Shown: piece by piece, positions 1-7,941 of the stretch
How positions within the stretch are numbered: position 1 is the first letter of the stretch
Layout: each line of letters begins with the position of its first letter
Origin: Niallia sp. FSL W8-0635
GTDB lineage: Bacteria > Bacillota > Bacilli > Bacillales > Cytobacillaceae
Length of the DNA: 64,000 bases
Direction of reading: 5' to 3'
Assembly: GCF_038007965.1 (NCBI RefSeq)
Contig: NZ_JBBOYD010000001.1
Span: forward strand, 288,501 to 352,500
The notes under the pieces: generated by a model
What the model was told of the DNA's origin: nothing
The model's input: only the letters and a program-made list of their open reading frames with translations
Databases searched by the model: none
Position numbers and translations under genes: made by a program

Positions 1-1
1 T

Positions 2-382
2 TGGGAAATTGATCCACAAGGTTTACGAATTGGACTTCGGAGACTGACGAACAGGTACAATTTACCGTTATTGATTACGGAAAATGGACTCGGAGAATTT
101 GATCAATTAGAAGAAGGAGAAATTAATGACGAGTACCGTATAGATTATCTTCGTTCTCATATTCAGGCCTGTCAAAGTGCGATAAATGATGGAGTTGACT
201 TAATTGGATATTGTACTTGGTCTTTCACGGATTTATTAAGCTGGCTTAATGGCTATCAGAAAAGATATGGCTTTGTTTATGTAGATCGAGAGGAACAGGA
301 AGAAAAGGAATTAAAAAGAATAAAAAAGAAAAGCTTTTACTGGTATAAGAAAGTAATGGAAACAAGAGGAAGGGAATTATAG
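2..382 (+). CDS. GH1 6-phospho-beta-glucosidase, C-terminal part (cut by window edge)
   Basis: The frame is open from the window edge, so the 5' part of the gene lies outside. The visible part reads Trp-Glu-Ile-Asp-Pro followed by LPLLITENGLGE, the conserved glycoside hydrolase family 1 ITENG motif that carries the nucleophile glutamate. After it come DYLRSHI and GYCTWSFTDLLSW, which are typical of the GH1 C-terminus and the phospho-sugar pocket. The protein ends at the normal family end. It is followed 33 bp later by PTS IIB and IIC genes for cellobiose-type sugars. The enzyme therefore most likely hydrolyses a 6-phosphorylated beta-glucoside in the cytoplasm after PTS uptake. Substrate (cellobiose, salicin or lichenan oligomers) cannot be decided. 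The first in-frame TTG at 71 is internal and is not the start. Confidence 0.9.
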   Translation, partial: WEIDPQGLRIGLRRLTNRYNLPLLITENGLGEFDQLEEGEINDEYRIDYLRSHIQACQSAINDGVDLIGYCTWSFTDLLSWLNGYQKRYGFVYVDREEQEEKELKRIKKKSFYWYKKVMETRGREL

Positions 383-415
383 TTCCAAGGTTTTTAAAAA
401 TAAGGAGGGAATAAA

Positions 416-718
416 ATGAAAAAATTGCTTTTAGTATGTGCAGCAGGAATGTCCACTAGTTTATTGGTAAATAAGATGAAGGATGCAGCGAAAGAAAAAG
501 GGGTGGAATTAGAAATTTTTGCATTGCCAGTGTCAGAATGTCAAAAAGTAGCTCATGAAGTTGATGTTGTTTTATTAGGGCCACAAGTTCGCTATCAAAA
601 ACCACAGGTAGAAGAAATTATAGCTGGAAGAGTACCAGTAGAAGTTATTGATATGAGAGCATACGGCACAATGAATGGAAAGGCAGTATTAGAAAGAGCA
701 TTAGAATTAATTGCCTAA
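416..718 (+). CDS. PTS lactose/cellobiose-type EIIB
   Basis: A 100-residue cytoplasmic phosphocarrier. The N-terminus KKLLLVCAAGMSTSLLV contains the phosphorylated cysteine (Cys8) at the end of the first beta strand, and the length is standard for the Lac/Cel IIB family. It would pass phosphate from EIIA to the sugar bound by the EIIC encoded next. The SD AAGGAGGGA precedes the ATG. It sits in an operon with a GH1 enzyme and EIIC. No EIIA (LicA/CelC type) is seen here, so EIIA must be upstream of the window or shared from elsewhere. Confidence 0.92.
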   Translation: MKKLLLVCAAGMSTSLLVNKMKDAAKEKGVELEIFALPVSECQKVAHEVDVVLLGPQVRYQKPQVEEIIAGRVPVEVIDMRAYGTMNGKAVLERALELIA

Positions 719-806
719 TGGATATACAACTTGCAACTAGAGGAGCCTGCAAAGTAAAACAGTTTTCCACAGTGAAAATTATGAAATTATTAGGGGGAAT
801 TAAATA

Positions 807-2153
807 ATGGGTTTTATGGCGGCTTTTGAAAAGTTTGCGGAGAAAACATTAGTGCCAGTTGCAGCAAAATTAAACTCACAGAGGCATATAGTTGCAATCC
901 GTGATGCATTTATTCTATCTTTTCCTATCACACTTGCAGGTTCATTAATTGTCTTACTAAACTTTGCTGTTCTAGCTCCAGATGGCTTTATAGCTAAAAT
1001 CTTATTTTTGCATAAATTATTTCCAAACTTAGCTGATCTGCAAGCGGTTTTCTCGCCGGTACTAAATGGATCCGTTAATATTTTGTCCATGTTTATCGTC
1101 TTCCTCGTTGCCAGAAATATGGCGATTTCACTCAAAGCAGATGAATTATTAAGCGGACTCACAGGTCTTTCGGTATTTTTCATTATTTATCCACCATATA
1201 CAAATGTTGATGGAGCCAATTTCTTAACGACTCAATGGGTTGGTGCCCAAGGGCTATTTGTTGCATTAATTGTTGGGCTATTAGTCGGAGAGCTTTTCAG
1301 TAGATTATCTAAGTCGAAAAAGTTGCAAATTAATATGCCTGATTCTGTACCTCCAGCTGTTTCTCGTTCTTTTAAGGTATTATTCCCAATTATAATTATT
1401 ACTGTTTTGTTCGCTGTTGTGAACGCTTTAATAAATGCTGTTTATCCAGAAGGATTGCATGGATTTATTTACGCAGTGATCCAGACGCCATTAAAAAGCT
1501 TAGGTACAAATATCGTTTCTCTAGTCATTTTAGCGATTGTTTCCAACCTATTATGGGTATTCGGTATTCATGGTCCCAATACGATTGCTGCTATTCGTGA
1601 AGCAATGTTTGCAGAGGCAAACTTAGAAAATCTTAACTTTGTTGCGGAGCATGGAACAGCTTGGGGAGCTCCATATCCTGTAACTTGGGCGATTAACGAT
1701 GCTTTTGCAAATTACGGTGGTTCTGGAATGACACTTGGATTACTCATTGCTATCTTTATTGTTGCAAAAAGACAGGATTACCGAGATATTGGAAAACTAT
1801 CGCTTGCACCAGGGATATTCAATATTAATGAACCAGTTATTTTCGGTTTACCAGTAGTTTTGAATCCCATTTTAATTGTCCCGTTTATTCTTGTCCCAGC
1901 TATAAATATTATTATTGGATATGTTGCGATTGTATCAGGATTAATTCCGCCAATTGCCTATTCTGTACCATGGACTACTCCAGGTCCGCTAATTGCCTTC
2001 CTTGGCACAGGTGGAAACTATATTGCGTTACTACTGGGATTTGTTTGTTTAGCCGTTTCTACTATCGTTTATTTACCGTTTGTTATAGCAGCAAATAAAG
2101 CCAATGCAGTAAGCTATGGAGGACAAAAAAGTGATTCGGATGTCTCCGCTTAA
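807..2153 (+). CDS. PTS lactose/cellobiose-type EIIC permease
   Basis: A 448-residue polytopic membrane permease of the lactose/cellobiose PTS IIC family. An amphipathic N-terminus with the family pattern FAEKTLVPVAAKL is followed by about ten hydrophobic segments. The conserved substrate-site stretch GIFNINEPVIFGLPVVLNP lies at roughly residues 336-354. It translocates and phosphorylates a beta-glucoside together with EIIB. The start ATG follows AGGGGGAA at good spacing. An 88-bp gap separates it from the IIB gene with no terminator, which supports a single operon. Confidence 0.92.
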   Translation: MGFMAAFEKFAEKTLVPVAAKLNSQRHIVAIRDAFILSFPITLAGSLIVLLNFAVLAPDGFIAKILFLHKLFPNLADLQAVFSPVLNGSVNILSMFIVFLVARNMAISLKADELLSGLTGLSVFFIIYPPYTNVDGANFLTTQWVGAQGLFVALIVGLLVGELFSRLSKSKKLQINMPDSVPPAVSRSFKVLFPIIIITVLFAVVNALINAVYPEGLHGFIYAVIQTPLKSLGTNIVSLVILAIVSNLLWVFGIHGPNTIAAIREAMFAEANLENLNFVAEHGTAWGAPYPVTWAINDAFANYGGSGMTLGLLIAIFIVAKRQDYRDIGKLSLAPGIFNINEPVIFGLPVVLNPILIVPFILVPAINIIIGYVAIVSGLIPPIAYSVPWTTPGPLIAFLGTGGNYIALLLGFVCLAVSTIVYLPFVIAANKANAVSYGGQKSDSDVSA

Positions 2154-2166
2154 GGTGTGAGAGGAA

Positions 2167-2412
2167 ATGAATCAATACACTATCCAGTTTCTATGTGGAC
2201 AAATAAACTATGTCCGTGCTTTTTTTGAACATTATCAGGATGATAATGTTCGGACGGAAGTGGAGACTATTAATAAAATAAAGGCGAATATTCAGGTAGA
2301 ATCATCGTTAAATGTAACGGAAGCGCAATCTTACTTAGAGAAAATTTTTCAACAATCTAAATACGGCTGCGCATTGCATTTTCAAACAATAGTGATAGAA
2401 GGTGGAAAGTAA
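2167..2412 (+). CDS. small hypothetical protein at the end of the PTS operon
   Basis: An 81-residue soluble protein that I do not recognise. It begins 13 bp after the EIIC stop, preceded by GAGAGGAA, and ends just before a terminator, so it is very likely the last cistron of the beta-glucoside operon. There is no signal peptide or membrane segment. Two cysteines are present (residue 10 and in KYGCALHFQ). The predicted make-up is mixed alpha/beta with charged helices. Position suggests a role in beta-glucoside uptake or its control, but nothing in the sequence shows one. Confidence 0.6.
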   Translation: MNQYTIQFLCGQINYVRAFFEHYQDDNVRTEVETINKIKANIQVESSLNVTEAQSYLEKIFQQSKYGCALHFQTIVIEGGK

Positions 2413-2437
2413 TATACTGGAAATGATAGTGGTGTCG

Positions 2438-2466
2438 AGGTACTCATTTAGTGGGTACCTTTTTTT
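2438..2466 (+). terminator. terminator of the beta-glucoside PTS operon
   Basis: The arms AGGTACTC and GGGTACCT form an 8-bp stem, followed directly by seven T residues. It lies 26 bp after the last cistron. Confidence 0.85.
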
Positions 2467-2641
2467 GATGGAAGAGGATTGTTTTTTCCTTTTTTAGATA
2501 GGCAGGAAGTATATTTTTATGCTAGAATGTATAGGATAAATATCGAATGGAATATATACTAGGTAAAATCTGCATCTTTCTTTTTATCTCGTATTACATT
2601 ATAATTATTTTAACTTTAATTTTAAGCAGGGGGAGATTTCA

Positions 2642-2680
2642 ATGGGTGAAGTCTCTTTCTGTTTGTTTGCGATTTTATAA
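2642..2680 (+). other. possible 12-codon leader ORF in the trhO upstream region
   Basis: An ATG preceded by the strong SD AGGGGGAG starts a 12-codon frame (MGEVSFCLFAIL). The region around its start can fold as GAGATTTCA/TGAAGTCTC, which would occlude that SD. It is one of few notable elements in the 349-bp gap between the PTS operon and trhO. It may be a translated leader peptide or a chance ORF. Confidence 0.25.
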
Positions 2681-2761
2681 AGAAGCGATTGGTTTTTACT
2701 ATTAGCACAATTGGTGTATAGTTATTATAGATAATTTTAGAAGGAATAGGGTGTTGAAATA

Positions 2762-3730
2762 ATGAGTGAATATCGAGTATTACTTTATTATAAATATGTA
2801 CCGATTGAAAATCCGGAAGAGTTAACAAAAGAGCATTTAGCTTTTTGTAAAGAGCTTGGATTATTAGGTCGTATTCTTATTTCCCACGAGGGAATCAATG
2901 GAACAGTTTCTGGTACGGTAGAGCAAACAGATAAATATATAGAAGCAATGAGACAGGATCCTTACTTTAGCGATACTATCTTTAAAATTGATGAAGCAGA
3001 TGGACATGCTTTTAAGAAAATGCATGTTCGCCATAAGAAGGAATTAGTTAACTTAAGCTTAGACGATGATGTGGATCCACTTGAGTTAACTGGTAAGCAC
3101 TTAAAGCCAACAGAATTTTATGAGCAAATGCAAGATTCAAATACAATCGTAATTGATGCTCGTAATGATTATGAATATGATCTTGGTCATTTTAGAGGTG
3201 CTATTAAGCCGGAGATTGAAACATTTAGAGAACTGCCAGAATGGATTAAAGAAAATAAAGAGATGCTAGAAGGCAAGAAAATTCTTACTTACTGTACTGG
3301 TGGAGTAAGATGTGAGAAGTTCTCTGGCTGGTTAATGAAAGAGGGCTTTGATGATGTAAGTCAATTAGATGGTGGAATTGTGACTTACGGTAAAGATCCA
3401 GAAGTACAAGGCGAGCTTTGGGATGGTCAATGCTATGTGTTCGACCAAAGAATCAGTGTGCCAGTCAATCAAAAAGAGCATGTTATCGTTGGACGTGATT
3501 TCTTTACTGGTGAGCCATGCGAGAGATATGTAAACTGTGCAAACCCAGAGTGTAACCGCAAAATGCTTTGCAGTGAAGAAAATGAAGAGAAGTATATGAG
3601 AAGCTGTAGCCACGAGTGCCGTACTCATCCAAGAAACTTCTATGTAAAACATCATGGACTTACTCCAGAGCAAGTAGAAGCAAGAGTTAGCGAAATTGCT
3701 AAATGGGAAGAAGCAAGCAAAGTAATGTAA
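2762..3730 (+). CDS. trhO: oxygen-dependent tRNA uridine(34) hydroxylase TrhO (rhodanese family, YbfQ-like)
   Basis: A 322-residue cytoplasmic protein. An N-terminal ferredoxin-like domain (about 1-95) containing [11 protein letters not shown] is followed by a rhodanese domain (about 115-215) whose active-site loop CTGGVRCEK has Cys178. The C-terminus is cysteine-rich ([12 protein letters not shown] then CSHEC). This domain order and length match the TrhO/YceA/YbfQ family, which makes 5-hydroxyuridine at the wobble position of tRNAs. The gene is monocistronic, with its own terminator directly after it. The ATG at 2762 is the first residue of the conserved N-terminus. Confidence 0.93.
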   Translation: MSEYRVLLYYKYVPIENPEELTKEHLAFCKELGLLGRILISHEGINGTVSGTVEQTDKYIEAMRQDPYFSDTIFKIDEADGHAFKKMHVRHKKELVNLSLDDDVDPLELTGKHLKPTEFYEQMQDSNTIVIDARNDYEYDLGHFRGAIKPEIETFRELPEWIKENKEMLEGKKILTYCTGGVRCEKFSGWLMKEGFDDVSQLDGGIVTYGKDPEVQGELWDGQCYVFDQRISVPVNQKEHVIVGRDFFTGEPCERYVNCANPECNRKMLCSEENEEKYMRSCSHECRTHPRNFYVKHHGLTPEQVEARVSEIAKWEEASKVM

Positions 3731-3736
3731 TGGTAG

Positions 3737-3765
3737 GAGCTGTCCTTTGAGGACGGCTCTTTTTT
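3737..3765 (+). terminator. trhO terminator
   Basis: The 9-bp arms GAGCTGTCC and GGACGGCTC surround a short loop and are followed by TCTTTTTTG. It starts 7 bp past the trhO stop. Confidence 0.9.
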
Positions 3766-3778
3766 GTTTGGGGATTGG

Positions 3779-3893
3779 TTTGGCTGAAAAAGGAGCAGTT
3801 TTGGCTGAAAAAACAGAACTTTGGCTGAAAAAGGAATATTTTTGGCTGAAAAAAACAAAACTTTGGCTGATAACGCAATATTTTTGGCTGATA
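3779..3893. repeat. six-copy tandem repeat of a 21-bp unit (TTTGGCTGA core)
   Basis: The core GGCTGA occurs at 3782, 3803, 3823, 3844, 3865 and 3886, a period of 20-21 bp. Each unit runs TTTGGCTGAAAAA plus a variable 8-9 bp, with the last two copies reading TTTGGCTGATA. Copies differ mainly in the variable part. The array sits between the trhO terminator and the convergent end of the TetR gene, where it does not interrupt any gene. No protein-coding role is supported on either strand. Confidence 0.85.
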
Positions 3894-3946
3894 TCCCACT
3901 TATCTGCACGATATCAACCGTGGTTGGATAGTCAATGGCAACAGAA

Positions 3947-4552
3947 CTAGTTTAAAATTTTTATTTTAGAAGGGGATGATTGAGTACTGTGTATAAATGC
4001 TAATAATTGTTCTGCCATATACTCAGAAGGGTAACAAAAATCTTCCTTCACCCACTCCATAATCATACCGACGAGTGCATTTGCTTGGTAACTGATATGA
4101 AGATTTCGGTTGATGGTTGGATCTATTAGTGCATACTCAAAATCTTCTTTATTCAGATTCTTTAAAGTCTGATAAATTCGCTGTTGATAATCGTTTAGGA
4201 AGTCAGAAGAGAAAACGAGCTTATAAAACAAGGCGTGTCTTTGTACATGTTCAAATATTTTAATTGATTTAGCTGTTAATGTGGAGACATCAAAGGTTTC
4301 TAGATGTACGTATGGAAAGCGATATGCCCAAATTAAATCAGTGAGAACATCATTTGTTACATCCTCTAGCAAATCTTCTTTGTATTGGTAATGTCGATAA
4401 AAAGTTCCTCGATTTACATCAGCAAGCTCAACAATATTTGTAATCGTAATATCTTTAAAGTCCTTTTGATCCATTAAAGTGATAAGGGCATTTTTTAGTG
4501 CTTTTTTTGATTTTTTCACTCTTCTATCAGAGCTAATCTCATTCATTTGCAT
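3947..4552 (-). CDS. TetR/AcrR family transcriptional regulator
   Basis: A 201-residue protein with an N-terminal TetR helix-turn-helix at about residues 12-60: KKALKNALITLM, then ITITNIVELADVNRGTFYRHYQYKEDLL, which holds the RGTFYRHY recognition-helix pattern. The rest is an all-helical ligand domain of the TetR_C_8 kind. It is transcribed divergently from a short-chain dehydrogenase gene, the usual layout for a TetR repressor and its target. The 195-bp gap between them would hold both promoters. The ligand is unknown. Confidence 0.9.
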   Translation of the reverse strand: MQMNEISSDRRVKKSKKALKNALITLMDQKDFKDITITNIVELADVNRGTFYRHYQYKEDLLEDVTNDVLTDLIWAYRFPYVHLETFDVSTLTAKSIKIFEHVQRHALFYKLVFSSDFLNDYQQRIYQTLKNLNKEDFEYALIDPTINRNLHISYQANALVGMIMEWVKEDFCYPSEYMAEQLLAFIHSTQSSPSKIKILN

Positions 4553-4747
4553 GATTATAATCCTCCCTACTACTTCAAAGAATTAGAGTTATAAAACAAA
4601 TACCTATTCCATTGTTCAATAAGAAACATATCTTGTTTTTTTGCTGATTGAATAGTTTATTTTAATAAAATTATACTATAAGAGTAGTAAATACGTTAAA
4701 TAATTCAATTATATTTGATAACGATTTCAATAGAAGGAGTGGGTAAG

Positions 4748-5506
4748 ATGAAGTTACAAGATAAAGTGGCCGTTATTACAGGGGCAGCATCTGGAATGGG
4801 TAAAGAGATTGCTTTCCTTTATGCAAAAGAAGGTGCAAGCGTTGTTGTTTCTGATTTAAATGGAGAAGGTGCAGAGGCGACAGTTAAGGAGATTGAAGCG
4901 AATGGAGGAAAAGCATTTGCGATCAAAACAAATGTAGCGGTAGAAGAGGATATTCAACAATTAATTGATTCTACTGTCGACACTTATGGAAAGGTAGATA
5001 TCCTAGTTAACAATGCTGGTATTATGGACAATATGGAGCCAGCAGCTGATATAGAAGATAAAGCATGGGAGAGAATCTTTGCTGTTAATACAACGAGTGT
5101 CATGCGTTCTACTAGAAAAGTATTGCCATTATTTTTAGAACAGCAAGGCGGTATCATCGTAAATATCGCTTCTGCTGGAGGTTTATATGGAGCTCGTGCT
5201 GGTGCAGCTTATACGGCTTCTAAGCATGCAGTTGTTGGATTTACAAAAAATACTGGCTTTATGTATGCGGATAAAGGGATTAGATGTAATGCGATTGCAC
5301 CAGGTGCCGTTATTACTAATATAAGTTCTACCATGACCAATATCAATCAATATGGTGCGTCTAAACAGCAGCTAGGTATGGCTATTAACCCAAGAGCTGG
5401 AAGTGCAGAAGAAATTGCAAAGGTTGCCCTGTTTTTAGCATCGGATGATTCAAGCTTTTTAAATGGAACAGTTATTACAGCTGATGGTGGTTGGACTGCT
5501 TACTAA
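4748..5506 (+). CDS. short-chain dehydrogenase/reductase (SDR family, classical)
   Basis: A 252-residue classical SDR. The cofactor loop TGAASGMG is at residues 11-18, NNAG at 88-91, and the catalytic Ser142-Tyr155-Lys159 lies in IASAGGLYGARAGAAYTASK. It is an NAD(P)-dependent oxidoreductase of unknown substrate. The start at 4748 is chosen over an upstream in-frame ATG at 4715 because AAGGAGTGGG lies just before 4748 and the conserved KLQDKVAVITG begins there. It is divergent from the TetR gene, which probably represses it, and ends at a strong bidirectional terminator. Confidence 0.92.
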   Translation: MKLQDKVAVITGAASGMGKEIAFLYAKEGASVVVSDLNGEGAEATVKEIEANGGKAFAIKTNVAVEEDIQQLIDSTVDTYGKVDILVNNAGIMDNMEPAADIEDKAWERIFAVNTTSVMRSTRKVLPLFLEQQGGIIVNIASAGGLYGARAGAAYTASKHAVVGFTKNTGFMYADKGIRCNAIAPGAVITNISSTMTNINQYGASKQQLGMAINPRAGSAEEIAKVALFLASDDSSFLNGTVITADGGWTAY

Positions 5507-5518
5507 AATAGCTTAAAA

Positions 5519-5557
5519 AATATTGCCGACAAACTTTGTTTGTCGGCAATATTTATT
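5519..5557. terminator. bidirectional terminator between SDR and UPF0173 genes
   Basis: A perfect 15-bp stem (AATATTGCCGACAAA and its complement) with a CTTTG loop, flanked by A-rich and T-rich runs. It can end transcription from both convergent genes. Confidence 0.9.
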
Positions 5558-5625
5558 TAAAACTGTAAACAAAGCGGAAGTTTTTTGAAGCCTCCACTCC
5601 CTTAACTGGGTGCCCTCCACTTTTC

Positions 5626-6315
5626 TTACAACTCAAAGGTTTCGCCTAATTCTAGTACTTTTCCTTTGAATCCAAGTTCGTCTAGTTTGTCTACGAAGGC
5701 TTGTGCGTCTTGTTCAATAACTGGGAATGTATTGTAGTGAATAGGAATGATTAGTTTTGCTTGATACCATTCGGCTGCTTGTAGTGCATCTTCAGGTCCC
5801 ATTGTATAATGGTCTCCGATTGGTAAGAAAACAACGTCTAAATTATGTCGATCTCCAATCATTTTCATATCACCGAATAGTCCAGTGTCTCCAGCATGAT
5901 GCAACACTTTTCCCTCTGCTTCAATAATGTATCCAGCGGGCATTCCACCATATAAGATATTTTTGTTCTCTTCATCAATAATACCTGAACTATGGAAAGC
6001 ATGTGTCATTTTTGCCTTTGCAAATCCTAAATCGATTGTGCCGCCGATATTTATCCCAATTGTTTCAACGCCTTTCCATGACATATAGGCAGCTAATTCT
6101 GGATTAGCGACAACGGGAGCGTTATTTGCTTTAGCGATCGGTGCAGCATCAAGAATGTGATCCATATGAGCATGTGTCAATAGAACAGCATCAACCTTTA
6201 TTTCCTCGACCTTTGAAACGGCAGAAGGGTTTCCGCTGATAAAAGGATCAATAATTAATGATTTTCCTTCTGTACTAATTTCAATAGTGGATTGACCATG
6301 ATACGTAATTTTCAT
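5626..6315 (-). CDS. UPF0173 metal-dependent hydrolase (YtkL-like)
   Basis: A 229-residue metallo-beta-lactamase-fold protein. The metal motif THAHMDH follows KVDAVLLT. Further metal ligands are in HHAGDTGLFGD and in IPIHYNTFP near the C-terminus. The length and the MKITYHGQSTIEI start match the UPF0173 family, which in Bacillus is called YtkL. The true substrate of the family is not settled. The SD GGAGATGG precedes the ATG. It is monocistronic and ends convergently with the SDR. Confidence 0.9.
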   Translation of the reverse strand: MKITYHGQSTIEISTEGKSLIIDPFISGNPSAVSKVEEIKVDAVLLTHAHMDHILDAAPIAKANNAPVVANPELAAYMSWKGVETIGINIGGTIDLGFAKAKMTHAFHSSGIIDEENKNILYGGMPAGYIIEAEGKVLHHAGDTGLFGDMKMIGDRHNLDVVFLPIGDHYTMGPEDALQAAEWYQAKLIIPIHYNTFPVIEQDAQAFVDKLDELGFKGKVLELGETFEL

Positions 6316-6488
6316 GCAAAACCATCTCCTTCATTCCACAAAAATGTGGATTAGTGTCCATTTTAGATTAAAACAGAGAGAGGGAAAGTGCCAAATGATA
6401 TGCCTGTCTGTTGCTGGCGAAAATAAGACCTCTGCAGTAAGAAGTATTCACACTACCTTGTAAGGAAATACGTTGCCGCAAGAAAAGA

Positions 6489-7169
6489 TTATCGTTGTTT
6501 CGGCTGGCATAAAGCTAGCATCATAAAAGAAATAATCGTGATGGAGATTACCCAAATCCAAGCCATTCGCATATTTCCAGTATCAATAGCAACATAAATA
6601 GCAGTGGGTAATGTCTGTGTTTTTCCTGGGATATTGCCTGCAAACATTAAGGTAGCTCCAAATTCTCCTAATCCTCTGGCAAAGCTAAGGATACTTCCAG
6701 AAAGTATGGAGTGGGAGGCAAGTGGAATGGAAATGGATCTTAGTACTTTCCATTCATTTGCACCATCCACTCGTGCTGCATCTTCAATGGAACGATCGAT
6801 TTGGATAAAGCCTGCTTTAGCTGATTGATACATTAAAGGAAAAGACACGATAAATGCAGCCATTACTGCAGCCCACCATGTAAAAATGACAGGCTGATGA
6901 AAGATCCATTCGATTACTTTGCCGAGGATACTATTTCTACCAAACAGAACGAGTAGTAGGAAACCAGTAACAGTTGGAGGAAGAACGATTGGCAAAAGTA
7001 AACAAGTTTCAAGTAATGCCTTTCCTCTAAATTCTTTTCTGGCTAATTTGGCAGCAAGTATCGTGCCACTGGCAATGACGACAACAGTGGCAACCAGAGA
7101 AACTTGTAAGGAAAGGGAGATTGGTGACCAAAAATTGGACCATTCCTCTTTAGTTAACAATAAATCCAT
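6489..7169 (-). CDS. modB: molybdate ABC transporter permease ModB
   Basis: A 226-residue integral membrane permease. It shows the family pattern LARKEFRGKALLETCLLLP and PIVLPPTVTGFLLL. The EAA-loop-like segment RSIEDAARVDGANEWKVLRS should contact the ATPase, and ARGLGEFGATLMFAGNIPG is the typical ModB ending. It overlaps the end of modA by 20 bp, so the two are translationally coupled. No ModC ATPase follows. The region to 6315 holds no ATPase. Bacillus subtilis also has modAB without an adjacent modC, so the energising subunit is presumably encoded elsewhere. Confidence 0.93.
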   Translation of the reverse strand: MDLLLTKEEWSNFWSPISLSLQVSLVATVVVIASGTILAAKLARKEFRGKALLETCLLLPIVLPPTVTGFLLLVLFGRNSILGKVIEWIFHQPVIFTWWAAVMAAFIVSFPLMYQSAKAGFIQIDRSIEDAARVDGANEWKVLRSISIPLASHSILSGSILSFARGLGEFGATLMFAGNIPGKTQTLPTAIYVAIDTGNMRMAWIWVISITIISFMMLALCQPKQR

Positions 7170-7941
7170 CTTCTTCGAAAACCTTTAAACTAGTTGGTGT
7201 TTGCAGATAGTCATAAAACGTTTTTGCTGCCTCGTAATTTTTACTATCCTTGATAATGGCAACTGGATAGACAATCGGAGAATGACTTGATTCATCAGCA
7301 ATCTCCACTACCTTAACAGAATCAGAAGTCTTTGCATCAGTTCCATAAACAATTCCTGCAGCCACATTATTTGTTTCAACATAGGACAATACTTGACGTA
7401 CGTCCTTTGCGTAAATGATATTCTCCTGTACTTTTTCCCATATATGAAGAGTTTGAAGCGTTTCTTTCGCATAATTTCCTGCTGGGACAGATTCTGGAAT
7501 TCCGATGGCTATTTTTTCCTTATCCAATGTTTCGAGATCAGCAAAGCTATTAATCGTTGTATTGGATTTTTTATTAGTAATCAGAACTAAATTATTTTTT
7601 ACTAAGTCTATATGGTCGGATTCCTTAATAAATCCGTCCTCTATCAAAAGATTGAGCTTATCCTGCGCTGCTGAGAAAAATAAATCAACTGGTGCTCCTT
7701 GAGCGATCTGTTGTTGCAATGCTCCTGATGAACCAAAATTAAAGGTTAATGTAATATCTGGATAATCCTCTTCAAATTTCTTCTTTATCGTACCCAATGA
7801 ATCTTGCATACTTGCCGCAGCAGAGACAGTTAAAGAAATAGATTCTTTCTTAGAGGAAGAAGCCAGCTCCCCGCTATTGCTACAAGAGGCTAAAAGAAAT
7901 AAGGATAGTAATAAGAGGATGTGTTTGATGTTCTTTCTCAT
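7150..7941 (-). CDS. modA: molybdate-binding lipoprotein ModA
   Basis: A 263-residue lipoprotein. The signal MRKNIKHILLLLSLFLLASC ends in lipobox LASC (Cys20). The mature part begins with LTVSAAASMQDSLGTIKKKF and NFGSSGALQQQIAQGAPVDLF, the ModA patterns that bind the oxyanion (SAAAS and GSSGAL). It captures molybdate (or tungstate) outside the membrane for ModB. Its ATG overlaps the stop of the upstream DapA-like gene as ATGA, so it is coupled to that gene. Confidence 0.93.
   Translation of the reverse strand: MRKNIKHILLLLSLFLLASCSNSGELASSSKKESISLTVSAAASMQDSLGTIKKKFEEDYPDITLTFNFGSSGALQQQIAQGAPVDLFFSAAQDKLNLLIEDGFIKESDHIDLVKNNLVLITNKKSNTTINSFADLETLDKEKIAIGIPESVPAGNYAKETLQTLHIWEKVQENIIYAKDVRQVLSYVETNNVAAGIVYGTDAKTSDSVKVVEIADESSHSPIVYPVAIIKDSKNYEAAKTFYDYLQTPTSLKVFEEDGFIVN

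Noticed and set aside
800..1183. 127-residue minus-strand ORF opposite the PTS EIIC gene
   Set aside because: Antisense shadow of a well-supported gene, with no SD and no recognisable features.
3779..3893. CRISPR array
   Set aside because: The repeat core is only about 12 bp, spacers are 8-9 bp and similar to each other, and there are no cas genes.
3652..3950. Overlapping ORFs on both strands across the 21-bp repeats, with heptad-like peptide repeats
   Set aside because: The peptide periodicity comes from the 21-bp DNA repeat, the frames shift between copies, and the minus-strand ORF runs into trhO. No SD or family support.
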